NCBI RefSeq assembly: GCF_004000945.1
Contig: NZ_BIMF01000031.1
Location: 1-45,842 of the forward strand
From: Paenibacillus lautus NBRC 15380
Lineage (GTDB): Bacteria > Bacillota > Bacilli > Paenibacillales > Paenibacillaceae
Direction of reading: 5' to 3'
DNA length: 45,842 nucleotides
Shown here: positions 30,922-39,569 of the stretch, piece by piece
Numbering within the stretch: position 1 is the first letter of the stretch
Layout: each line of letters starts with the position of its first letter
Notes under the pieces: generated by a model
The model's database searches: none
Told to the model about the DNA's origin: nothing
What the model saw: only the letters and a program-made list of their open reading frames with translations
Program-made: the position numbers and the translations under genes

Positions 30922-32283
30922 ATGGAACAACAGAAACAAGCGGTGCAAGAACCGATTTTTGATAAAAATCGGAGTCCGGGTAAAACCTTTTCGCTGGGTT
31001 TGCAGCATGTATTGGCAATGTACGCAGGGGCAATCATCGTACCGCTTATCGTCGGTGGCGCACTCGGTTTAACGACGGAGCAGTTGACGTATCTCATCGC
31101 CATCGACTTGCTGGCATGCGGAGTCGCAACCCTGCTGCAGGTATTCGGCAACAAATACTTCGGTATCGGTCTCCCGGTCATGCTCGGTTGCGCATTTCAG
31201 GCCGTAGGTCCGATGATCATTATCGGACAGCAGCACGGGATGTCGGCCATTTACGGAGCGATTATCGCTTCCGGTTTGTTTGTCATTCTGTTCTCCGGTT
31301 TATTCGGTAAGCTGATTAAGGTATTCCCGCCTGTCGTTACAGGCTCTGTTGTTACGATTATCGGTTTGACGCTGATTCCCGTAGCCTTGAATGACCTTGG
31401 CGGCGGTCAAGGCAGCGAGGATTTCGGCAGCGCGCTCAACATTTCCCTTGGCTTCGGCGTTCTTGCCTTCATTATCATCATGAATCGGTTTGCCAAAGGT
31501 TTCTTGCGTTCGATTTCGGTGCTTCTGGGTCTTATTCTAGGCACCGTGGTAGCCGCATTTTACGGTGGAGTGGATTTAACCCCGCTGCGCGAAGCCGGCT
31601 GGTTCCGTGCTCCGCAGCCCTTCTTTTTTGGTACGCCGGAGTTTAAGATCGTTCCGATCATGACGATGATTCTGGTGGCGATTGTCAGCGTTGCCGAATC
31701 GACGGGCGTATTTATGGCGCTTGGCAAAATTGTGGATCGTGACATCACATCTAAAGATCTGTCCCGTGGTTACCGTGCGGAGGGTCTTGCGATTGTGGTA
31801 GGCGGTATTTTCAATTCGTTCCCTTATACCACATACTCTCAAAACGTGGGTCTGATTCAGATGAGCCGTGTGAAGACGCGCGACGTGATCGTTGTGGCAG
31901 GCGGCTTGCTGGTCTTGATCGGATTTGTCCCGAAGATTGCGGCTATGACGCAGCTTGTACCGACTTCGGTTCTCGGTGGGGCCATGGTAGCCCTGTTCGG
32001 CATGGTTGTATCTTCCGGTATTCGGATGTTAGGAGATCAGGTAGACCTTAACCGTCACGAGAATCTGTTCATTATCGCGTGTTCCGTCGGCATGGGCCTG
32101 GGTGTGACAACCGTACCGGGTCTGTTCACGAGTCTGCCTGACAATCTGCGCATTCTTGCCGATAACGGCATTGTGGCAGGCAGCTTGACAGCGATTGTGC
32201 TGAACCTGATCTTCAATGGTTTGAGAAATACGAAGCCCACTCGCACAGAGCAAGGGGAAACAGCAGAAGGGCATGCTGCATAA
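30922..32283 (+). CDS. pbuX: Xanthine permease (NCS2 family)
   Basis: The product is 453 residues with about 12-14 membrane helices. It shows the NCS2 hallmarks SLGLQHVLAMYAG near the N-terminus, FQAVGPM, VAESTGVFMALG and NSFPYTTYSQNVGLI. It imports xanthine with protons; Xpt then traps it as XMP. GGGGGG precedes the ATG. It is co-transcribed with xpt and closed by a strong terminator. Confidence 0.94.
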   Translation: MEQQKQAVQEPIFDKNRSPGKTFSLGLQHVLAMYAGAIIVPLIVGGALGLTTEQLTYLIAIDLLACGVATLLQVFGNKYFGIGLPVMLGCAFQAVGPMIIIGQQHGMSAIYGAIIASGLFVILFSGLFGKLIKVFPPVVTGSVVTIIGLTLIPVALNDLGGGQGSEDFGSALNISLGFGVLAFIIIMNRFAKGFLRSISVLLGLILGTVVAAFYGGVDLTPLREAGWFRAPQPFFFGTPEFKIVPIMTMILVAIVSVAESTGVFMALGKIVDRDITSKDLSRGYRAEGLAIVVGGIFNSFPYTTYSQNVGLIQMSRVKTRDVIVVAGGLLVLIGFVPKIAAMTQLVPTSVLGGAMVALFGMVVSSGIRMLGDQVDLNRHENLFIIACSVGMGLGVTTVPGLFTSLPDNLRILADNGIVAGSLTAIVLNLIFNGLRNTKPTRTEQGETAEGHAA

Positions 32284-32295
32284 CAAACGCCCCTG

Positions 32296-32329
32296 AAAGC
32301 AGCCGGATAACCTCCGGCTGCTTTTTTTT
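32296..32329 (+). terminator. Intrinsic terminator after pbuX
   Basis: AGCAGCCGG pairs with CCGGCTGCT across a 7-base loop, followed by eight Ts. Confidence 0.9.
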
Positions 32330-32437
32330 AAGATAAGACAGTATCAACTTCAGAAGCTTACCCTCGTTATCTCGCAAGAATAATTTCTGCGATTAGAGGT
32401 TAACTTCTGAGAAAAGGACGTCGATAGACTTTTTTTT
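32328..32437. repeat. Intergenic repeat element, copy 2
   Basis: It is similar along its length to 25191-25302. The paired CAGAAG/CTTCTG blocks are kept, and GTC-GATA-GAC plus eight Ts at the end looks like a short terminator. It starts within the T run of the pbuX terminator and lies before another terminator and a convergent gene. Confidence 0.7.
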
Positions 32438-32461
32438 GATCCGGTTCCATAGGTTCCAACC

Positions 32462-32500
32462 AAAAATGGCTGCCTCCCTAGAGTGGAGGCAGCCATTTTT
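32462..32500. terminator. Bidirectional intrinsic terminator
   Basis: A perfect stem (AAAAATGGCTGCCTCC/GGAGGCAGCCATTTTT) with a 7-base loop. A and T runs flank both arms, so it works for either strand. It serves the minus-strand gene ending at 32519. Confidence 0.88.
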
Positions 32501-32518
32501 AAGTGAGTTCCCCAAGCT

Positions 32519-32857
32519 TTATACGCGCTGCATTTGTTTCTCTGCAATATTGCCGATCCAGGGCAGCTTGAACCATTTTCCCTGAATGGCGTTGGCCATA
32601 AGCACCAGCCACATCAAGACGCCGACCAGCGCCAGGAGGGCGGAGGCCAGAAGGCCGATGATGGGCACCGCGCTCGATAGCAGGTGAGCGACGGCCAGGA
32701 CGCCGAAGGCCAGCAAGGACTGCAGAGCATGAAATATGACGTAGCGGCTTCTTTTTTCTAATGAAAGAAACAGAATTCCTCCGACCATGGGAAAAAGATA
32801 GCACAGCGTAGCCGCCAGATTCTCGGGAAGTCCTGTGGACGATTTGAAAGGGGACAT
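32519..32857 (-). CDS. Small membrane protein, DUF4870/Tic20-like
   Basis: The product is 112 residues from the ATG at 32857, with AAGGAG 8 nt upstream. Three hydrophobic segments (ATLCYLFPMVGGILFL, LLAFGVLAVAHLLSSAVPIIG and LVGVLMWLVLMANA) and the motif RYVIFHALQSLL match the DUF4870/Tic20-like small membrane proteins. The function of the family in bacteria is unknown. Confidence 0.72.
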   Translation of the reverse strand: MSPFKSSTGLPENLAATLCYLFPMVGGILFLSLEKRSRYVIFHALQSLLAFGVLAVAHLLSSAVPIIGLLASALLALVGVLMWLVLMANAIQGKWFKLPWIGNIAEKQMQRV

Positions 32858-32956
32858 CTCATCAACTCCTTGTCTTAGACCGGTTCTGGGGTAGGGCAAG
32901 CTTTATACCTTACCTTATGAGCCGATGGGACAAAGTATGATGGTTAAATCCCGAAC

Positions 32957-34918
32957 TTATTTCATTTTTAATTGCAGCAGATACTTCACGAGAGCATCTT
33001 GCTGCTCCTGCGTAAACCCGCTGCTTTCGTCCACCCAATACTCGTGTCCCTGACCGGTGACATGGGTGTCTCTCAGCCTTGAATCCTTACGGTTCGCCTC
33101 GACGACCTGCAGTCTCAGCTTACGGTCTATCAGGGCTTTCAGGCTGTTGTAAGGGTCCGGGTGAATCCCTTTCATAAGCGTCTGCGTTACGCCGGTTTGC
33201 GTCAGCTTAGGCCCGACCGCCACGCCGCCGTCGTGCAAATACGGTGCGGACCATCGAAGACCGATCAACCCTTTGACCTTATAACCGCCGCCCGACGGTT
33301 TATGGCCGAAACCCAACTCGATCTGCTCGGGGTCGATATCGTCCAGCGGGATTTTGGTTATCTTGGCGTCCGGAGGGATCGGCACAGGCGTATCGGGCGG
33401 GTAGAACTCCGCTTCGCCAAAAGCGTTCTGCGTACGCTGAAAAGCCTTGGCCCTTGCAGGCTCGGTACCGATTTCAGCCGCGCGCATAATGCGGTTATTC
33501 GTAAAGAATCCGCCAGCGTGGCAAGTGATGCATTGCGCCTTTTTAAATACTTCCGCTCCGAGGTTGATTGTCTTGGCATCGGAGATTTCCATAGGATCCG
33601 TCTCAGGCGGACGGATGGTATTCTGATAGGCGGACATGGCATTCACTTGCTCCCCGGCTTTGAATCCCGGCGAGCTGATGTACAGCCCGTTCGGTGCGAT
33701 GGCTGAAACTTTCGGGAAGTTTGGAATCTTAACTGCCTCATTCACGCCGGGGGTTCCGGGGTTGGGATCCAGCCGGTTAAAGAATTCGGTTGGCTTCAGC
33801 CCGCTGCTCGGATCATAGCGAAACTTACGATGGGCTGCGTTTTGCAGAATGGTGCCCACATAAATCTCTTTATCGATCCCCCATAACGGTTCGCTAACCT
33901 CGGTTTGACTCAGGGTATCCGTATTTTGGGCGTGAACATTGTTGCTGAAGGTGCTAAGTCCCTTGAAGGGACCCACGGTAGCGAAGCCGCTCCAGCTGTA
34001 TGGGTGATCGCCCTTTGTAAACATATCGGGAATTTGGGTTACGTCGCTGACCAGATCCACGGTTGTATCGAAAGTGCCGGGCATCCATTTGACCAGATTA
34101 TCGTCAACGGCTTTCTCTAGCAGGGCGGGATCCGGCAGCGCTTCGGTTTTTCCTTTAGAGTTAACAACCGTACGCTGCTCGTTCTTTACATAATCCACCA
34201 GGTTCGCAATGTCCGTATGGGTGAAATATGCCGCGCTATTCGGGGCCAGTGCCAGCATTAAACCGAGGTTCAGATCGGAGTTGGGCGCGCCCTCGACGAT
34301 CATTCCCGTTTCACGGTTGACGGTTGCATGGCAGGCCATGCAGCTAACGCCGATGCGGGCTTTGCCTTCGGCATATTTAACCGTAACGCCAATGGGGGCA
34401 TAGGCGCCTTTGGCTACATCAAATCCGGTATCGATCTTGTCCCCCTTGCGGAAGGACTTGCCGCCGACGGTGACATCCTGATCGAGTTCGACTCGTAAAT
34501 TGGTGGTTCCCCTTCCCTTCAACTCCGCGATGGCTTTGGCAACGTTCTTCAGCTTCATCGGACCGTCGAGTATCCCCAAAATATCGGTTAGGAATACCTC
34601 ATTGCCAAAGGACTCCTCATATAGGGTACGGCGTCCTAAAGCAAGCAGCTCTTTCGTCACCTCAACCGCGCCATTGGCGGCTGTTAAACGGGGATCTTGA
34701 TCCTGAAGGGTGGTACCGGGAACCGTAAGCGTTTTGCCCCAGATATCATACTGGCGAATGAAACCTGTTTGCTGGGCTTGAAGCTGCGTAGTATTCTCCA
34801 ATTTATGTGCCGGCGGTATATAGGCGTATTCCGGCTCCACGATGTAAGCAATAAGCCATAAGGCTCCTACGATGGCGATCGGGATCAGCCATAACAGAAG
34901 CCGCTTCGATATTCGCAT
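32957..34918 (-). CDS. Membrane-anchored di-heme c-type cytochrome, peroxidase/MauG-like
   Basis: The product is 653 residues. An N-terminal membrane anchor (LLLWLIPIAIVGALWLIAYIV) places the rest outside the cytoplasm. Two heme c sites are seen: CMACH (about residue 191) and CITCH (about 463). A YLHDGGV segment near 564 resembles the motif by the C-terminal heme in di-heme cytochrome c peroxidases. It is longer than the usual ~330-residue peroxidase, with extra sequence before and between the hemes. It may reduce peroxide or act as an electron carrier. AAAGGG precedes the ATG. The caa3 oxidase 3.6 kb away is a possible electron partner. Confidence 0.78.
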   Translation of the reverse strand: MRISKRLLLWLIPIAIVGALWLIAYIVEPEYAYIPPAHKLENTTQLQAQQTGFIRQYDIWGKTLTVPGTTLQDQDPRLTAANGAVEVTKELLALGRRTLYEESFGNEVFLTDILGILDGPMKLKNVAKAIAELKGRGTTNLRVELDQDVTVGGKSFRKGDKIDTGFDVAKGAYAPIGVTVKYAEGKARIGVSCMACHATVNRETGMIVEGAPNSDLNLGLMLALAPNSAAYFTHTDIANLVDYVKNEQRTVVNSKGKTEALPDPALLEKAVDDNLVKWMPGTFDTTVDLVSDVTQIPDMFTKGDHPYSWSGFATVGPFKGLSTFSNNVHAQNTDTLSQTEVSEPLWGIDKEIYVGTILQNAAHRKFRYDPSSGLKPTEFFNRLDPNPGTPGVNEAVKIPNFPKVSAIAPNGLYISSPGFKAGEQVNAMSAYQNTIRPPETDPMEISDAKTINLGAEVFKKAQCITCHAGGFFTNNRIMRAAEIGTEPARAKAFQRTQNAFGEAEFYPPDTPVPIPPDAKITKIPLDDIDPEQIELGFGHKPSGGGYKVKGLIGLRWSAPYLHDGGVAVGPKLTQTGVTQTLMKGIHPDPYNSLKALIDRKLRLQVVEANRKDSRLRDTHVTGQGHEYWVDESSGFTQEQQDALVKYLLQLKMK

Positions 34919-34981
34919 GTCATATCACCCTTTATAAGCAGGTCTGATGAATCATCTCTTCACTGCCGATATGCAAGGGCT

Positions 34982-35260
34982 TTAATCTACTTCCACATCA
35001 TGCCGCAGCGGAGATTCGGCATTCACCTGTTTATCAGGACCTTTTTCCTTCGGAACAAGACGCTCATCCGTCATGCCTCGATGGTGGTTTTCAAAATCAT
35101 ACTCCGCCAGCCGCCACTCCGTGGAGCCCTTCTGCGGATCGAACGGAAATTCCTCGCCGCGTTTTAAATATTCCTCCCGTCCCCATTCATTCGTATATGT
35201 TCCGTCTACTTCAACCTCTTCTCGCGAAATAGGGTGGAGATCCTTGTCTTTACCGGACAT
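34982..35260 (-). CDS. Small hydrophilic hypothetical protein
   Basis: The product is 92 residues from the ATG at 35260, chosen for AGAGGAG 8 nt upstream. It is highly charged (MSGKDKDLHPISREEVEVDG at the start; GSTEWRLAEYDFENHHRG in the middle), has no Cys or membrane helix and is probably partly disordered. I recognise no family. It lies just upstream of the di-heme cytochrome gene on the same strand, 63 bp away, and may share a transcript with it. Confidence 0.65.
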   Translation of the reverse strand: MSGKDKDLHPISREEVEVDGTYTNEWGREEYLKRGEEFPFDPQKGSTEWRLAEYDFENHHRGMTDERLVPKEKGPDKQVNAESPLRHDVEVD

Positions 35261-35409
35261 GTCGCATGCTCCTCTCAGGCTTGATTTTAGAAATGATTCA
35301 TATCGCATAAAGTAACCAGAAAGAGGAGGTACTATCCACTGTAATTGCATGTAAGTCAGATTACGGACTCGGGAAAGAACTGAATGGGAGGGCAGAAGTT
35401 GACGATCTT

Positions 35410-36456
35410 TCAGCTGTCTGGCCGTGAAGTAGCGGGTTTTGATTTTAAATCATCAAGAATATAGCGCTCCAGCAGAAACCGCGGGTTCTTCCAGCGGCTG
35501 ACCTTGCTGTCGGCAGTAAATACGACGACCGTATCCAATTGGGGGAAAAGGTAAATTTGCTGCCCTCCATGGCCGTGTGCAAGCGCAAAGGAAGTCCCGT
35601 TCTGAATGCCGGTCCACCACTGGAATCCGTAATCGCCAAAGCCGGGATAGCCCTTAACCTGCGGAGCGAGTGCTTGCTTAAGCCATGATTCCGGGATGAG
35701 CGTGGTGCCTTGCCACCGTCCTCCATTCAGGCAGCAAAGACCGAATTTGGCCATGTCGCGGGAGGTGAGATAGAGGCCGACGTGACCCATGCTGTGGCCC
35801 TCGGGGCTTGGAGACCAGGCGGCATGGCGAATCCCGAGCGGCTCGAATAAATGTTGTCTGGCATAGGCGTAAGCGTCCATTCCTGTACCCTCGCTAATGG
35901 CGACTGAGAGCAGATGGGAATCCGTGCTCCGGTATTGAAAGAGGCCCATTTCCTGTTCAATGACAGGAAGGGATAGCGCGAAGCTTGTCCATTTCCGGTT
36001 GCGGTGGAATCGGTGAATGAGCGGTTCCCCTAGCTTTTTGCCGGTTTGCCATGCAAAGCCTGAGGTCATCGTCAGCATATGATGAAGGGAAACCTTTTGC
36101 AATAGCGGATGGGCTCGTTCGGGAACATATCGACTGAAGATATCGATTGCAGAGGAATTCAGATCAGGCAATTCGCCGCGTGAGCGGGCGATGCCGCATA
36201 ACACCGACGTAAAACTCTTGGTAGCCGACCTGAGATCATTCAGCGAGGAAACGCCATGACCGTTGTAATAGCGTTCGTAGATGAGTTTGCCGGCATGGAG
36301 CAGGAGAAAGCTGCGCATTTTCGGGTATTGTTTCTGAATGATCAGATCGACCTGATCAAGCGTATCAGGGCGAAGCCCTGCCTCTTGAGGATCAGCGGCA
36401 GGAATAGGTGAGCCTAAATCGACGGGGGAGTGCAGGATCGACTGTGAGTTCGTCAT
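35410..36456 (-). CDS. Class C beta-lactamase-like serine hydrolase
   Basis: The product is 348 residues. The catalytic SxxK motif is SATK in DLRSATKSFTS (about residue 80), the YxN-like element is YRS (about 175), and the third motif is HGHGG (about 295). These are the marks of the beta-lactamase/penicillin-binding-protein-like (EstB, AmpC fold) family. There is no signal peptide, so it is probably a cytosolic esterase or amidase rather than a true beta-lactamase. It is a single gene. Confidence 0.85.
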   Translation of the reverse strand: MTNSQSILHSPVDLGSPIPAADPQEAGLRPDTLDQVDLIIQKQYPKMRSFLLLHAGKLIYERYYNGHGVSSLNDLRSATKSFTSVLCGIARSRGELPDLNSSAIDIFSRYVPERAHPLLQKVSLHHMLTMTSGFAWQTGKKLGEPLIHRFHRNRKWTSFALSLPVIEQEMGLFQYRSTDSHLLSVAISEGTGMDAYAYARQHLFEPLGIRHAAWSPSPEGHSMGHVGLYLTSRDMAKFGLCCLNGGRWQGTTLIPESWLKQALAPQVKGYPGFGDYGFQWWTGIQNGTSFALAHGHGGQQIYLFPQLDTVVVFTADSKVSRWKNPRFLLERYILDDLKSKPATSRPDS

Positions 36457-36840
36457 GATCTGTAAGGCCTCCTTGTATTTGAATATGTTATTCTGAGTAT
36501 CAATTTGTATATTCGTTGATTTCTGGAGTCGGCGGGAGGTTCGTTTGAATGTATCTTAACCAATTCAGGGCACAAAGGATGACCTGATGAAAAAACATAG
36601 TACAAGAAAACATTTTTTGGGAAAGATGAAACAAACAGAAGAATATGATATAATATATTAATGATTCAGTTGCATGCTGTTAGGGTATGTATAGTGTCAG
36701 GTGCATTGGTAAGTTGCTGAATATCAACCTAATGGTCACCGTAAGAACTGCAATATGGCTTCAACTTAATGAGGTAGATCTTTTCGGCATTCTCTTTAAA
36801 CGGAGTAATTTTATTCCACACGTTTTGGGAGGGATCCATC
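36457..36840 (+). promoter_or_regulatory. Intergenic region with promoter of the 36841 gene
   Basis: A -10 TATAAT (36649-36654) with TG two bases ahead lies about 190 bp before the gene; the -35 is weak. The leader of about 180 nt has no clear hairpin with a T run. No further gene is seen. Confidence 0.4.
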
Positions 36841-37029
36841 ATGGCAACGAAAGGTCACAATGAGGTTAAGGAAAGTCTGCGGGAAATGACACGAATTTTC
36901 CGGCCTAAAGATCCGAAAAAATTTGTAAAGGAGTATGTCCGGAAGTACCATATTATGGGGGGCTATGAAGAAGAGCTTACTCTTGTTGTTGAGCATGAAC
37001 TTGGCAAGCTGAATTCCTCCGTTTCGTAA
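36841..37029 (+). CDS. Small conserved-looking hypothetical protein
   Basis: The product is 62 residues with GGGAGGG before the ATG. It is basic at first (MATKGHNEVKESLREMTRIFRPKD), mainly helical, and ends in an acidic helix. No membrane segment is present. Strong ribosome binding site, own promoter and terminator argue for a real gene. I recognise no family. Confidence 0.7.
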   Translation: MATKGHNEVKESLREMTRIFRPKDPKKFVKEYVRKYHIMGGYEEELTLVVEHELGKLNSSVS

Positions 37030-37126
37030 CCTGTAACAGCACCTGGTCTATAGAAATATCACCAACACGCATCGCATCTTCACCTTGTTAATGACTAATG
37101 ATATGAACCATTTAGAGTTTATGGTT

Positions 37127-37167
37127 AAACCGTTTTTGGGACAAATGTCCCGAAAACGGTTTTTTTG
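37127..37167 (+). terminator. Intrinsic terminator after the 36841 gene
   Basis: AAACCGTTTTTGGG pairs with CCCGAAAACGGTTT across 8 bases, followed by a T run. Confidence 0.88.
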
Positions 37168-37298
37168 CGTTGGCCAGTCTCTTTTAAGTCAACAGGCTCA
37201 TACTTCCTCGAAAGTCCATTTCCTAGGGGTATTTTGCATCGGTCCCTACATATATTGTTAGCAATCGATCCGTAAAGGATATAAGGGAGTGGACAGAT

Positions 37299-38048
37299 GT
37301 GAGGACACAGCTCAGACGGAAGGAAGAAATCGGATATATCCGCGAGGCGGGACGTATATTGGCTGCGTGTCACCGTGAAATAGCGAAAGTCATCAAACCG
37401 GGGATCACAACGGGCGAGATCGATGCCAGGGTCGAGAGGTTTTTGGAGAAGAACGGGGCTCTTCCCGAGCAAAAAGGATATAAAGGATTTCCATACGCAA
37501 CTTGTGCTTCGGTCAACGAGGTGGTGTGCCATGGATTCCCCGACCAGCGGCCGCTGCAATCCGGGGATGTTGTGACCATTGATATGGTGGTGAATAAGAA
37601 CGGGTGGCTGGCGGACTCCGGCTGGACCTATGCGGTAGATAGGGTTTCAACGGAAGTAAGCCGGCTGATGAAACACACCCATGAAGCCCTGTTTAAAGGG
37701 ATCGAGGCCGCCCGGCACGGTGCAACCTTGGGCGACGTGGGTCATGCGATTGAGCAGGTTGCCGAAAGGGAAGGCTACGGGATCGTTAAATCGCTTGTCG
37801 GTCATGGCATCGGCCGTGCCATCCACGAACCGCCCGATGTGCCGAACTATGGAGTTCCCGGAAGGGGACTCAAACTCAAGGAAGGAATGGTCATTACCAT
37901 CGAACCCGTTTTTACCCTGGGCCCCTCGGGCGCCGTGTTCTGGGGGGATGATGGCTGGACCATTTCCAGTGCGGATGGATCGGTGGGTGTCCAGTATGAG
38001 CATACGATTGCCATTACGCGTGGAGAAGCGGTTATCCTGACGGATTAA
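37299..38048 (+). CDS. map: Type I methionine aminopeptidase
   Basis: The product is 249 residues from a GTG with AAGGGAG upstream. The metal-binding residues are all visible: VTIDMV and DSGWT (two Asp), GHGIGRAIHEPP (His), ITIEPVF (Glu) and QYEHT (Glu). The enzyme removes the starting methionine from new proteins in the cytosol. It is not in the usual ribosomal-protein cluster, so it is probably a second copy, as B. subtilis also has. Confidence 0.93.
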   Translation: MRTQLRRKEEIGYIREAGRILAACHREIAKVIKPGITTGEIDARVERFLEKNGALPEQKGYKGFPYATCASVNEVVCHGFPDQRPLQSGDVVTIDMVVNKNGWLADSGWTYAVDRVSTEVSRLMKHTHEALFKGIEAARHGATLGDVGHAIEQVAEREGYGIVKSLVGHGIGRAIHEPPDVPNYGVPGRGLKLKEGMVITIEPVFTLGPSGAVFWGDDGWTISSADGSVGVQYEHTIAITRGEAVILTD

Positions 38049-38075
38049 GATTCCGAAAAATATACCATAATAATA

Positions 38076-38122
38076 GGAGGTTTTCTTCGTGAGGCTGTCT
38101 GGGATTTTCGAAGAACACCTCC
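38076..38122. repeat. Inverted repeat after map
   Basis: GGAGGTTTTCTTCG and CGAAGAACACCTCC form an imperfect 14 bp stem with a 19-base loop. There is no T run, so a terminator role is doubtful. Confidence 0.35.
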
Positions 38123-38267
38123 TTATAGTATGGGTGTCCAGATAAATGGGGGAAGGCTGCATATAGATTCAAAAAGGCGGAAATGACTGTATATATAGCT
38201 ATGAAGGCTGTCGCTGACGGGGTGTGAAGAATGTCGAATGATGGGTCACAGGAGGGGGGATACGGTT

Positions 38268-38281
38268 TGAAAGCGATTGCA
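38268..38281. promoter_or_regulatory. Perfect cre site upstream of ctaC
   Basis: TGAAAGCGATTGCA matches the CcpA-binding consensus TGNAANCGNTNNCA at every fixed base. It is about 100 bp upstream of the predicted ctaC start. The B. subtilis cta genes are known to be under glucose repression. The remainder of 38049-38484 holds the promoter and no clear gene. Confidence 0.6.
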
Positions 38282-38342
38282 AAATCAGTAATGGCGCGAC
38301 TTTGACGACTTTTCGAACAATTTGTGAACTCCCTGTGAATGA

Positions 38343-38371
38343 TTGACAAAAGCAACCCATGAACTTATATT
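38343..38371 (+). promoter_or_regulatory. Sigma-A promoter of the cta operon
   Basis: A perfect -35 TTGACA (38343-38348), 17 bp, and TATATT (38366-38371). Predicted start is near 38378, about 107 nt before ctaC. Confidence 0.75.
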
Positions 38372-38484
38372 TAATAAGTGATTGCTTTAATTGACAGGAT
38401 TACTTCATCCGTGATTGTGCAGGTAGATTACCGCTGTTTGCGCCGGATGGTAGTCTACGAAAATCGGAAAAGTGGGGTAGATCA

Positions 38485-39534
38485 ATGATGAAACGGTGGC
38501 AGGCTGTAAAGCGTCTTCTTCCTTTGATGGCCATGTTTGCTTTGGTGTTATCCGGCTGCGGCCGAGAGGATTTGTCGGTCTTAAGACCACAAGGTCCGGT
38601 AGCACAAGGTCAACTGGATTTAATTAAGCTCTCCATTTCGATTATGATCGTCGTAATGGTTGTGGTATTTGGAATCGCCGCATACGTGCTTGTTAAATTC
38701 CGTCGAAAGAAGGGACAAGATGAAATTCCTGAGCAAGTAGAAGGTAACCATAAGCTGGAGATTATTTGGACGGCGATTCCGCTGCTCTTGGTACTCGTGC
38801 TTGCAGTTCCTACTATTCAAAAGGTATTTGCTTATGGAGAGAACGACTGGAACAATCCAGATGCAGTTAAGGTGGAAGTTACTTCTCATCAGTTCTGGTG
38901 GGAGTTCAATTATCCAGACTACGGCGTAAGAACCGCTCAAGAGCTGGTTATTCCTGTAGGCAAGAAAATTGCTTTCCAATTAAAAACGAATGATGTGCTT
39001 CACTCCTTCTGGGTACCATCGCTCGGCGGCAAGATGGATACAAACACAGAAGGCAGCGTTAACTACATGACTCTGGTTGCTGACAAAGCAGATACATACA
39101 TTGGTAAATGCGCAGAGTTGTGCGGTCCTTCTCACGGCTTCATGGAATTCCGGGTGAAAGCGGTTGACGATGCGGCATTTGACAAATGGGTTGCGGCATT
39201 TAAAGAACCTGCTGTGCTTCCTGCCGATGCGGCACTCGCCGAGAAATTCAAGACCAACTGCCTTTCTTGCCACGCTGTGGGCGACCAAGGCGGAGCCATG
39301 GGTCCTAACCTGACCGGCATTGGATCACGTGAGACGATTGCGAGTATCTTGCTGAACGACATAAGCGGCAAACCAGGCACAAAGCCGACGAAAGACAACC
39401 TGGTGGAATGGCTGATGGAGCCTCAGGCTGTAAAACCTGGCAACACGATGCCTAATCCGAAGGATCTCGGCTTCAGTGACGAAGAAATCGAGCAGATTGC
39501 CGATTACTTGGCCAATTATAAGTTGGATTATTAA
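38485..39534 (+). CDS. ctaC: caa3-type cytochrome c oxidase subunit II
   Basis: The product is 349 residues. A lipoprotein signal ends in LSGC. Two membrane helices (SIMIVVMVVVFGIAAYVLV and IWTAIPLLLVLVLAVPTI) precede a cupredoxin domain. Its CuA ligands are in HSFWVPSLGG and CAELCGPSHGFM. A C-terminal cytochrome c domain has CLSCH (about residue 259) and a Met ligand near GNTMPNP. The fused heme c marks the oxidase as caa3 type: it takes electrons from cytochrome c and passes them to subunit I. It is the first gene of the operon. Confidence 0.96.
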   Translation: MMKRWQAVKRLLPLMAMFALVLSGCGREDLSVLRPQGPVAQGQLDLIKLSISIMIVVMVVVFGIAAYVLVKFRRKKGQDEIPEQVEGNHKLEIIWTAIPLLLVLVLAVPTIQKVFAYGENDWNNPDAVKVEVTSHQFWWEFNYPDYGVRTAQELVIPVGKKIAFQLKTNDVLHSFWVPSLGGKMDTNTEGSVNYMTLVADKADTYIGKCAELCGPSHGFMEFRVKAVDDAAFDKWVAAFKEPAVLPADAALAEKFKTNCLSCHAVGDQGGAMGPNLTGIGSRETIASILLNDISGKPGTKPTKDNLVEWLMEPQAVKPGNTMPNPKDLGFSDEEIEQIADYLANYKLDY

Positions 39535-39569
39535 TACAGCAGCAAGAACTTTAAAAGGGGGTACAAACC

